Source: Cristatella mucedo (Eukaryota; Bryozoa; Phylactolaemata; Cristatellidae). Taken from it: DNA of 64,000 nt. A program made the position numbers and the translations under genes. Below are positions 24,926 through 37,200 of this stretch, in pieces. Location of the stretch: assembly GCA_009760855.2 (NCBI GenBank), contig WPIO01000125.1:491001-555000 (forward strand), in the 5' to 3' direction. The notes beneath the pieces are model-generated. The model was given only the letters and a program-made list of their open reading frames with translations, did no database searches and was not told the origin of the DNA. Numbering within the stretch: the stretch's first letter is position 1; each line of letters opens with the position of its first letter.

Positions 24926-27900
24926 CATACGCTCATAAGTACAGGTAACCTACCGTTGATATCACATTGTGTATCGCCATACAATGAATCCAGTTCTACA
25001 ACAACGATGTCTAAATTAATTTTAGTTCCAATAGCTATGCCAAGAGTAATGTGCCATGCTCCTTATGTTCAGGAAAGATACGAGCAGTTTTATCAAGATA
25101 CGGCTACCTTTAGTTTTGGATGACTTGTAGTGAGCCACCCCATTTGATAGAAACTGCAACAAATATAAACAATTGATGGGCTCAATCAATATGAGGACAG
25201 TGAGTTACATACATCACACAAGGATTAATTCATTCAGCCTTACATGAAATAGCACGACGTGGCAGAACCTGAATAATTGACAATATGCAGCTGAAGACGG
25301 CCGATAGGCAATGGCCACTAGCTTTCTTTAGGACAGAGCTTGCTGCATGCAATCTCATACATTCGCAATGCATTAGTGGCCACCTCTAGGTCACGACAGC
25401 TGGTTTCGAAGATTGAAGGTAGCAGGATTTTGCAATAAGTATCATCGTATGTGTTGTTGCATGCTAACCAAAACATGAGACTTATATGCTTAGGCATGCT
25501 TGTCTGAGAACAATACCGAGCATACCGTTAAACCTTGGTTATTGGTTCTCTTGTAGTGAGTTGTAAAGCATCTGTACAGAAATTTAGTTCTCTTTGGGCA
25601 CGATAAAAACGCGCTATTCATTATAAAATTATTATAAAAGCAATTGCCATTATACCAAAGATCTAACGTGTTCATGCAATATCAGAAGTGAGACGTCACC
25701 CTAAACGGCATTCAAACAAATGATGTCAGCAGGCCCCGGAAAAGCAAAGGGCGGTTGCCTGACAAACTTGTAAAGAGCAATTATACTCAGCAGCACAATC
25801 TTTTACTGCCTTTGAAGAAGACAGCATGCAGCTAATGTCCGGTATTATAATTTGCATGTTTTTGACACCCATTAGGCATCATACAGTAAGTAGGTTTACT
25901 TTGGTGCTGCTGCTAAATAAAAACAATAAGTCCACAATATTGCAAGACATCTCACGAAGCTAGCTTGCAAATAAGTGAAGCTTTCATAGCTTTCTAACTC
26001 GCATATGCTGCTCTGATGATAAGCATCACACTGGAGTGTTGCTACTGCAATACTGCCGACCTGAACGAGTTACCAAAGAAAACCAGCAATCGCTTTTTAG
26101 CAATATACTCAACGTGAAAACTGCACAAAAAAGCCGACCTTTGCATCGCCGGCACAACAACAGGAGCTCGAATCTGAGATGAGCTGCCTTGTTGTCTGCT
26201 TACCATGAATTCGACGCCGGGAAGAGTGAAGTCACGCTCTTCTTTCAAATCACCTTCAACTGGTATGGCCAGCAGGTAACCAATCTAGCAAAAAAACACG
26301 TAAAATGATAGCAGTCTTAACATAGATGGAGGAGGAGGTCAAAGTGAACACTGCATCATCGGCCAGAACTACACGGCCTTGGCCGGCTCTCGCTCTAATG
26401 CATCCAGCCTTTGCAGTCTTGCCTGCGGCAAGTACACAATGTTGCACTGTGTGATGCTATCGTCAAGCTTCTCTAGCTCCTCTGCAGCAGCCTCGGTCAG
26501 CAACTCGGGCAGCCTGTTGTAGGTGTTCTTTTCTACATTTGAAGCAGAAAGCCAGTGACCCAGCCAGTGACAAAAGTCCACGAGAACAGTCTGCAACTCT
26601 TTTGATTCTGCAGTGAATGGACACCCGCTTGCACAACTCACTGGCATCCAGATCAGGATCCACGCCGGGCTTGACGACAAACCTGTTTTGAGCAGCCGAC
26701 TCCTCGAAGTCAACCTAGAACCAGTGATTCTATAGTTTTATTTTCATTAATGCAAACTCAAACAAGATCATACAAAAAAGCCATAACATAGGATTGCAAG
26801 CATTCCGGGCCACAATACAAGTTCTTCTCTTCCAAAATAAATGTATGAGTTGACATCACAGCAAGACAGGCCACATGCATTTCCGGTCTAGTAAGCTCTC
26901 TCCGAGGGAAAGAGGCACGGTATTGTGGTATGGGGCAGGGTAGTGAAGCAATAGTCTGGAAATTTGCTCCGATACAGGTGACTATACAAACAAACATTGA
27001 GAGGCTCTTAATGTGCACCTTATTTCGAGCTGGCCTCCTGCATCACCGACATTTGCACTTGGATGGCAAGTAAATTTTTTAAATTCAATGATAGGCACGA
27101 CCAATCAAACAGTGTTAGGCAAACCAAGCATCGCTCAGCAATGGACAAGTCTTTACCTCAAAACCGGCTCAGCCACAATATCCTCCATAGCCACTAAGTG
27201 TCCTGTTCCAAACTGACGTTTTGCTTGATGACCACATTAGGTCTGCAGTCAAGTCTTCCTACATTCAGCCTTTCACTATGGCAACGATTTGGGTATGCTC
27301 AGATATGGGTACGACACCAAAGTTTGTCCGATTAAGACTTCAGTAGCTCTCTTCTTGAAGGTCTAATCTCTACCAGTCCAAACAGATGCTTACAGATAAA
27401 CTCGGCAGCACTGCAAAACTCGACAGTTGGGCTTGTCTTGTCATGAATTCTTACATTACCCACCAATTCTTTCTGACCTGCACTGGCCCCATCAAGCAGC
27501 ACAGCAACTTCGAGGTGCTGTCACCCACTTGTAGGTATCTTTATTTGTTGTTTTAACTTACTCATCTGAGTTACCTATTCCTTGCCGTCTTCAATTACCA
27601 TCTGGTCCTCAGACTGTGGTGATTTAGCCGTGTTTCCATCCGAACTCATATCTTTGGAGAGCATGCCCCAAGGCCCCATACCTATCTAAAGCCTGGAATT
27701 CTCTACAAAATCATGCCATTATATAATCTTACATGACGACATTTAAAATGAAGTTGAAATAGAGGAAGTTCTTTTAGGGTACAAAAAAATGTCATTACTA
27801 TTATTATAATGTTATTAATCACTAATCAGTTCATATATTTCCAGACCAGTCTATGTGACATGCCAATAAAGAGATTCTGTTGCCCTGGGTGCTACATAAA

Positions 27901-28773
27901 GTGCATTATTATTATTATAAAAATTCAGTAACCAAATGGATTTACTTACCTTGAAATCTGTTGAGTTATGCTTTTGCTATTGTGAGGTACTGTTTTCAAG
28001 TAACTAATAAAAACATGAGCCTATCCTATGCAGGTCAGTTCTTACGCTGACCCACAAGGCCCGCCACGGCTTGGCTCCTTCATACCTAGCTGAGCTGCTG
28101 CATCAGTTTCAGCCTGTTCGCGCCATCAGGTCCCGTGTGGACAATAAATTAGCTGTCCCATTCCTCCGCTTAAAGACAGTTGGCGACAAAAGCTTTAGCT
28201 CTGCAGGTCGTAGACTGTGGAACTCGCTTCCACAATTCTTACACAACGACAACTAATCTCCTACTGCCGACTATGGCACATCCTTTTCAGCGGTCCTGAG
28301 CTGCTACTTCTATGCTACTCACTACCTCAACTGCTCTCCTGACTCTGCTATGCTTCCCACTTTCTCTTTGTTGCGTGAGACGAAGTCTGTTGGCTACCGA
28401 ATGCGTACCGAAAGCCGCTTAGGCTGTGAGTGCGCTAAACAAAACTCTCCTGCGTAACACCCACATGGTCTTTATGACTTTGTGGAGTTACTGACGGAGA
28501 TACACACATACACACTGGCTAAAAGGCAAAATAGTATACACAGTGTAGCAAGTAGATATTGTCAGGCTTGAGTTAGCATTTCAGTGGTGAAGTCACCCTG
28601 ACATGAGGATCGATTAAAATCAGCCTGGTGCTTGCTTAAAACTGCTGTCATTGTTGTGCATTCAAGCATATTTGGCGCATGCTCTCATGTGTGTGTGCAT
28701 GTGTGGATGCGCGCGCACGTGTGTGTATGCATGATCAGTGCATATGCATGTGCACGTGTGTGCACTTGAGCAT

Positions 28774-28854
<81 letters not shown>

Positions 28855-31185
28855 CATGTACACTCAAAGGCAAAAGTATTTGGACGGTCCAGATTAGCTC
28901 GATTACCATCTTTCCCTAAGCCCCCAAACTGGACTGAAGCTGGTTCTATCTGCTAATTATTTGATGCCCAAGTAAGAATTGCCATGATACTCGGGCAAAT
29001 TATGGATGCTATGCCCAAAATTAGCCAAAATCCCTTTAAATACCTTTAAAAATGGCTATTTTGTCCAGAATAGAGCAACGGGAAATGACCTCTTCACCAG
29101 TTCATGCTGGAACCGTGAGGCTGCGCACGAGCCGGAACTGTATAGAGAACCCATTGGGGATTACTTACTTCGTCGGAAAAAGCTCACTAGTCATGCCGAA
29201 GATTGCCAAACTGTCGAGCTTAGTGAAGGGCAAAATCAGGGCACTGTACGAGGCTGGACACTCTTAAGGTCAGATAGCTACTACTTTATTAATTCCAAAG
29301 AGTACGTTTTCCTACAATGTGAAGAAGACAGAGAACACTGGAGTGTGACAATTCTACACGATCGGCCCCGTGCTACCACTATCCGGAAAAAACACCATAC
29401 TAAAGTTGGAGACATTTAAAAGACCGGTTTGCTTTGGCAAAAGCTCATGTTAATAGTCTGCATGCATCATCTGGGATTCGAGTTACAGGCGACACGGTCA
29501 GAAGATGATTAGATTAGGCTGGTCTGCCATCTCGAGCTGCAAAGAGAAAACCTCTTCAGTCGACAAAGAATATGGTACGTCGTTTACAGTGGGCTAAGGC
29601 TCGAATCCACTGAACTACTGACGATTGGGGTAGAGTTGTATGGAGTGAGAAAGCAAATTCACGCTCTTTCCAAACTGCAAGAGAAGGCTTACGTGAGTCG
29701 ACGACTCAACAAAACCTACTTACCCAATTGCTTGCAGCCAATGGTCAAATTCGGAAGAAAAAGTGTCATGGAGCAGGGTGCTTCAGAAAAAACGGCATCT
29801 GAGCCTTGAACCTCACACCGGGTATATACTCAAGACGTCTATTTAGACTTTTTTCAAAAAGTAGGTCACCCAAGTGCGATGGCAATTTGCAGACCTCATT
29901 ATATTTTCCACCACGAAAACTATCTTACCACTGCCAAAATTTAGTACTTTTTAACAATTTATCAGAATTCGGTTACCTTCCTATGAGGGCTATGGACTGG
30001 CTAAGTCAATCTCCTGACCTTAACCCAATCGAGCACTTGTGAGATGAAGTCGAGCAACGATTACGGCAGTTGGCCGTCCATATCACGACTATTGATGTGC
30101 TTTTTGCTTATCTACAACAAGCAAAGAGCAGTACAACGGCCGATGTTTGTAAGCGTTTGATCAGCTCCATGCCTGGGCAAGTCCGGCAGGTCGTTGCAAA
30201 TAAGAGAGGTGCAATGTCATATTAGCGCAATAGATTAAGTATCATAAGTGATAATTGCAAGAGCATGTTGCTTATTCTCATTTCAACCAGTGTACAACAA
30301 TTTTGGTTACACAAACGCTCGATATTGACTCTACGTGTCGGTGAGCAGGGGCAGTCACAGAGGCTGCCCCAACTGCCAAACACTTTTATGTTTAAGTGTA
30401 TATGTATGGGTGCCTGTCTGCAGTATGCCAATTGAACAAAAAAATTTGGCAGCTATGGCTGAAGTAAAAAGTACCAGGGTAGTTGTTAGTTTTGGTCTTC
30501 TACATTATACACAAAAAACATGCCCAAAAGATATTCAGAACCACGAGGGGCAAGTTCTTTTGCTTTTCATGCTGTTTTTCCTGGTTGGAATAGCATAAGC
30601 GATTTTCTACAGATTCTGTCTTACTGACGTGTCTGAAGGAGCTGCAAATACGCTTTTATATCATTTGTCCTTTTAAGCTTTATTTTTTCAATGTTGTCTA
30701 GGCCTATCTATGTTTGTTCAGTGTTGTCTAGGCCTACCTACCGGGCTAATAGTGACTGAAAAGAAAATCGCTTGTTTTGAATAGATGATCATACCTATTG
30801 CATATTGATATTGTATGAGCCTTGTAATACAGTCTAACCTGCATATAAGAACCATCAAGTGAAGGGATCAAAAGTAAATCTTATGAGCACGAGGCTGCCA
30901 TATGATAATTGGTGCCAGCCTTCAATACAATAGTTTCAGCCAATAGCAGATTCGTATTACCAACTGTCGATTAACACAGGATATATGCTAACTAGCAGAT
31001 AAGATATTTGGAACAACAAAAAGTTAGAATGCATTAGCTAGATCACGAGCTAGCCCTGATATTACCTAAGGTAAGGTGCTTGCCTTTACCGACGGGGGGG
31101 GGGGTCGAGGTCATAGTCTCGAGCCCTGATGCATATGTGCCTCGCCTGGATAAACATTAGGTTCTGATAAAACAATATACAAATG

Positions 31186-31223
<38 letters not shown>

Positions 31224-34200
31224 CAGTTCACATAGATTGCTATGTTCCTACACCTTACCGTCTAATCAATACCTGTTCTATGGTTACATAACGGTCAGGA
31301 GGCTACGATGCAATGCACATGAGTGTATTCACATTACAAACGTGCATACATATGCATTCAGACACATGTGCATGCACATACATATGCACACACACACACA
31401 CACATACACATACACACATACACACAAACACACACAGAGACACACAGGCCCACACTCTCAAATTTCTTCTCAATCTTTTCTCACTCTCAAATCACGTCTC
31501 AAATCTCTCTCACTCTCTAATCTCTCAAATCTCAACAAGAAAAAAGCTGAGTCCCTCAGCTTTTTTCTTGTTGCTTTGTAAGGGCAGACTCTGCTGCATT
31601 ACGACGCCTTGCAGTGCAACAAATGAATCAACAAAACAGGATTTATAGAACCGTGAACTTAGCTCCAAAGGGCTTGTCAGGTACTGTCCCACCTGATGGT
31701 CAATGTAATCATAGGCAAAAGTCCGAGGAATGGAATACAAGCTACACACCGAGTGGAGGCATCCTAAGAGATGAAAGACCACAGCATTTGCAAGTAGGAA
31801 GCACCTATACTTGTTGAATTGGTGCCTCTGATCAGGCTATACTGCGTACTACTTGGCACTGAATAGAACGTTGAACAAAAGAGAAGCTTACGATGCGTGA
31901 TATCAGCATAGCTATTCGGTGAAGATCGTCCGTGAAAGCATGACTGATCTGCAAAGAAAAGAAAGTTCGAGTCTCTGTCATGTCACATCTTGGCAATTCT
32001 CAAGCAGCATAAAATATGAAGTGCCTAGAAAGAGATTAAGTTATCTGAGGGCACTATACAAATATATTATTATTCTGATTTAAAGAGGTTGCCATAACAC
32101 CGAGATGCGTCTGGCAGGAGCAGCTGCAGGTCTACTGCCCAGTCGACGGGTTCCATAAGTTGACGTGTTACAGACACATACATAGCTAGCAGCAAGAACA
32201 GGCCTATTCGTGATGCTGTGTCTCAATGTGCCGAGGCCTACCCAGCCACCAGCACTGAGGCTTTAGCTTTGCAGCCTATTAGTAACATCCCTATTAGGTA
32301 TGATCATGTGTGCCTATTATCATTTTACTATGGTCGTCCAAATGCATTCCTTTCCTTGTAGTGGTTAATAATTATAATAATAATAATACACTTGATAAAG
32401 CGTCCTCAGGGAACTCAATCTCTTTCTTGGTGCTTTACATTTGCTGCAAAGGAAACAAGATCGAATGATGAGTGGTATCATGCTTGATAAACAACATGAA
32501 TAATATGATTAAGGGTGACATGCAAAGGGTCAGCATGCAAGTGTTGTTAGTAGCAGCATGCACAGTGTCAGCATGCATAAGCACATAAAGAACGAATCAC
32601 AGGCACCCACTAAATGCTGTGATACAAGGTGCATTTTTAGTTTCTTTTTAAATGTGGTCAAGTCAGGGGATGTCATGACGGAAGTCGGAAGTGAGTTCCA
32701 GGCTTTGGGAGCATACGAACTAAAGGCACGGTCTCCAAAGGATTTGAGGTTTGTACGAGGTATAGGTAGACAGTTTTCGAAAAGCAGGTGGTACGATGCT
32801 TGGCCTGGTGGGGGAGCAGATCTGATAGGTAGGCTGGATGCTGTTACAAGGATCTGTGAATTGGGAATCAAAAAAAAGAAGGCCGGCCAGTAGTCGCATG
32901 GTTTAGGGTTTCACAGAAGTCACCCGTTGGCCAGAAACGCGTGCCCAGATGCCTCTCGTGCTTGATATCCCAAGCATTGTCTGATTCCACCCTTCTGGAT
33001 CTCCTTCAAGAGCTGCTGTGATTCACTCTTACTTAGTTGTCATCAGGCAGGCACTAGCCACGGCCGCCCATCTTAACACCTGTATTTTCAATTTTTGCTC
33101 AATGTTAAATCAACCCTCAATAATACAATAATACATGCCATGATTACTGACGGCAATCTCGACCTGTTAACTTTGACTAAGACCTGGCTGAAATTGACTA
33201 ATAATCGTCCAACCATAGCCGATACTACCCACTGGATTTCTCCTTCTTCTGTACCCCTAGATCAATCAAAACTGGCAGAGAAGTCGCCATTGTCGCACGT
33301 TCCTCCCTTAATTTCATACCGTTTGCAGTTCTCTCGAAGCAGTCTTTCGACTATTTTGTTTTGAGTCCCTCCGACAATGAGCTGCCAATAGTGGAAGTAA
33401 TCGCCCCTAGGTAAGAAGGAATCCTTTATCTCAGATTTCTCTGATCTTTTTTTGATTCTGCTTGCAAAAATTGATCTTTCCTTTTAAAATTCGTTTTAAC
33501 AACTTAAATGAAGCCTTAAGCACCAAATTTCGTGCATTGACTGATTCATTTTCTCTTGTGGCTCATGTGCATGACTCCACTCACAACAAGCATAATACAC
33601 TCGATCACATATTCTCCCACAAATGTATGCTATCATCTCCTATTATTACCAAAATCTGCTCATCTGATCATATGTTGATCTCGTTCAAGCTACAGTGTGT
33701 GTCCTCCTCTACATAAAAATCACCTGTGAATTGTAAAACATTAAGAACCTTGACATCGAAGCTGTCACAGCAAAATATTTTTCTCGGCCTTGCTCCTCAA
33801 TCCCCCTTCCGACCTATCATCATTAGTAGAATGCTACAACGCGACACTTCCTGATATGCTTAACAAGTTTGTATCTCTGACTAAGTGCATTGTGCCCCCT
33901 TGCTTAGAAGGCATATGGTTTGCCGAAGGTATTAAACTAAATTAGCCAGGTCTACTAAGCGCAAGCTTGAGAGCATACAAGAGATCAGGACTGACTGTCC
34001 ATCGCCAGGCATACGAAGCATACTGTAGATCATGCCAATAAATCCTAGCAAAGGCCAAGTCTAGCTTCTGTAAACAAATTGTTGAACCACATATCTACAA
34101 TCCAAAAACGCTGATGCCTACTATCAACCATCTCCTGAACTCCATAACTGCTTCCAGACTGGCTCCTTACATAGTGATCCTTGTAGTGATCTAGCTGATC

Positions 34201-37200
34201 ACTTCTCTAGCTTCTTTGTTAGCAAGATAGAATAGATTAGAGAGCTCACCCCTAAGGTAGCAGCATCATTTCTGTTCTCATGTCACTCCACAACAACTCC
34301 AAAAGACCCCCTCTCCCAATTCCATGCAGCACTTTAATGTCTACATTCAAGAAGGCCATGGGTGACCTCATCCTAAAACTCATCTCTCCCACTCAAAGAA
34401 GACTACTAGTCCTATAGACCCTATTCCCACTGTCCGACTTCTATGATGCATACATCTGCAGCCATGCATAACTAGCATTAATAAATATATCCATAGCCTC
34501 AGGTCATGGCCCTGCACCTTTCAAAAAGGCTGTTGTTAGACCATTAATTAAAAAGGCAACATTAGACTAAGAGAACTTAAGCAGCGCTTCCGCCCAGTCT
34601 CCAGTCTACCACTCCTATCAAAGACATTGGAACGAGTTGTAGCAGGCCAGCTGAACTGTTATATTAAAATTCAAACATAGCAAGTAATTTCCTGTCTGGT
34701 TGTAGAGCTAATCACAGTCAGCATTGCTTAGGGCGTATCACGACCTTCTCAGGAAAGCAGACTTCTTGGTTAGGAGGACAGGACTTCCTAGTTAGCTTAG
34801 GTGTCATATTCCAAAGCGACCTCTCGTTAGACGACCACATCAGCTCCACAGTCAAATCTGCCTATTTTCAGCTTCATAACATTGCTAAAATTCGGGCTTG
34901 TTTACATAAGGATACCACGTCCAAGTTGGTCCATGCATTCGTGACATCCCGTCTCGACTTCTGCAACTCACTGCTTACTGGCCTACCAGCATGTGCGAGC
35001 AGGCGATTGCAGCTGGTGCAAAACTCCGCAGCTAGGCTTGTCTGTCGTGAGCCTCGCATTTGCCACATTACTCCACTTCTCGCCGACCTGCACTGGCTAC
35101 CAGTGAGGCAACGGATTGACTTCAAGGTTTTGTCGCTCACTTTTAGGTCTCTTCATTCTATGGCTCCAGCCTATCTTTCAGATATACTACCCCATCAGGC
35201 CAAGCATCGTACCACCCGCTTTTCGGAATCCAACAGTCTGGAAATTCCTCGTACAAACCTTAAATCCTTTGGAGACCGTGCATTTAGCTCGTATGCTCCC
35301 AAAGCCTGGAACTCCCTCCCAACCTGCGTCAGAACATCCCATGACCTGACCACATTTAAAAGAAACTTAAAAACACACCTATTTAGGACAGCATTTAGTG
35401 GGTCCCTGTGATTCGTCCTTGATGTGCTTATGCGTGCTGACACTGTGCATGCTGCCACTAACCACATTTGCATGCTGACCCTGTGCATGTCACCCCTAAC
35501 CATATCATTCATTTTGTTTGTTTTTCAAGCATGATTTTACTTACCATTCAATTGCATATCACTTTGCAGCAAATGTAAATCGCCTAGAAAGAGATTAAGT
35601 TCTCTGAGGGCACTTTATCAAGTGCAATATTATTATTATTATTATTATTACCTTTGAAGGCATTTAAGTTAGCTCCCTAGCCCACCAAGCCGGCAAACCC
35701 ATCAGTTACAGCCTTGTGAAGACCAGCCATACTGGCATCTCAACGATTGTGCCAGTACGGTCAGCTGAGCTTCAGCACAAAGCTGAGAGCAGCGAAGCAG
35801 AGCATTGGTGCAAACGGACCAGGGCATCACAGAGGTGTGTGGTAACCCAGCAGAGGCCTGTGGGCACAAAACGGCTGCTCTAGCCGCACATATACACCGC
35901 CACCAGGTGACGTTGATATTGCTATGGCCAATATGCCCATAGAAAAGAAAAAGACAATTTTACGATGCTGTATGTGCAACTATATCGCAGGACATGCTTA
36001 TATATGCAGTGCTGGCACACAAATCGTGCGCACCCTGGGGATCAAGGTACAAACCTAATTATTTCAGCGTTTTACGGACTGCTGATAAAAAATCCACCAA
36101 AACACGGAATTCGCACATTTAGCAATATTTGTTACAAATCATGCATGTCATTACCTTGGTTTTCTTACAAGGTGCAAAAACGTGAAAAATCACCATGCTT
36201 TTGCAGTATCTGTGGGTATTTTTACAGCTGACATAGTGGTCATTTTCGAAGAGTATTGTTATGCAGCACCGTCTGAGCACACTTGGAGTAAGTAATTGGT
36301 ATTGTTTTCCTGATGCATAACGAAAATAAGACCAACCAAACAGTTATGGCAATCATGGCATCACCATCAAGGTGGATGACCTCACTCTACAGATTGGCTC
36401 ATCTGGCATCATGCCAGAGACGTCTGCCCATATTTAGGGATTGGAACTCTCTTAAGGATTCTGTCACTACCCACACTGACATTGTATCATTAAAGTGAAA
36501 ACTAAAGCAGCATCTGCTCCTCTCAGCTTTCCCTGCGAACCACTGAATTGTATGTTTTGTTCCCATTTTCTTGCTTGCGTACCTCTGATCTAGTATGATC
36601 TAGTGCATTTTACTAACCAGAGCCACATCAACCAGTGGCCTATAGTGTCTTCTTGTCTCTTTTTGCTTAGTTGCATAAGTAAGAAACTTGTGTTCTTTTG
36701 CATGCATGTCTATGCACGCTACCGTACATGTTATTAACTCTTTGTGATTCCTTCCCTTTTAGCAAGTTAAAAACGACCTGCATATCAATTTAGTTCTCTT
36801 AATGTGCTAGGAAAACTATATACTATCATTATTGTTAGATTTACTGGAAGCACCAAGTAAATATATATATAATATATAATTTATTTGTATAGCGCCCCAA
36901 GAGAACCTAATCTCTATTCAGGCGCTTAACATATGCCTTGGGGCTCGAGCCCACGACCTCAGCCAGACCTTGGTCGGGGCGAGCACCTTAACCACTGTAC
37001 CAAACCAGCTCGCTCTCCCTAATTAATAGTCCCTTATGGTAGCATTGCTTGGCATCTATTTTGAAAAGCATGCAATGTTTGAGATTGGTATCGATTGACA
37101 AAGTGTGCAAAGGTATCGTTGCAGCACTGTATACAACAAGTAGGTTTTGAAATAGGTTTACGATTTAGGCTTTTCGGTTTAGGATTTAGGGTTAAGCATT

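Noticed and set aside
25325-25503. Minus-strand frame of about 60 codons (…[20 protein letters not shown]…) in an MSH5 intron
   Set aside because: The composition looks coding, but MSH5 exons 16 and 17 join perfectly without it. It ends in a stop with no donor, and I recognise no family. Possibly chance.
36928-37010. tRNA gene-like sequence
   Set aside because: The A and B boxes are present, but the element continues into a LINE-like tail and does not form an intact cloverleaf. It is a SINE.
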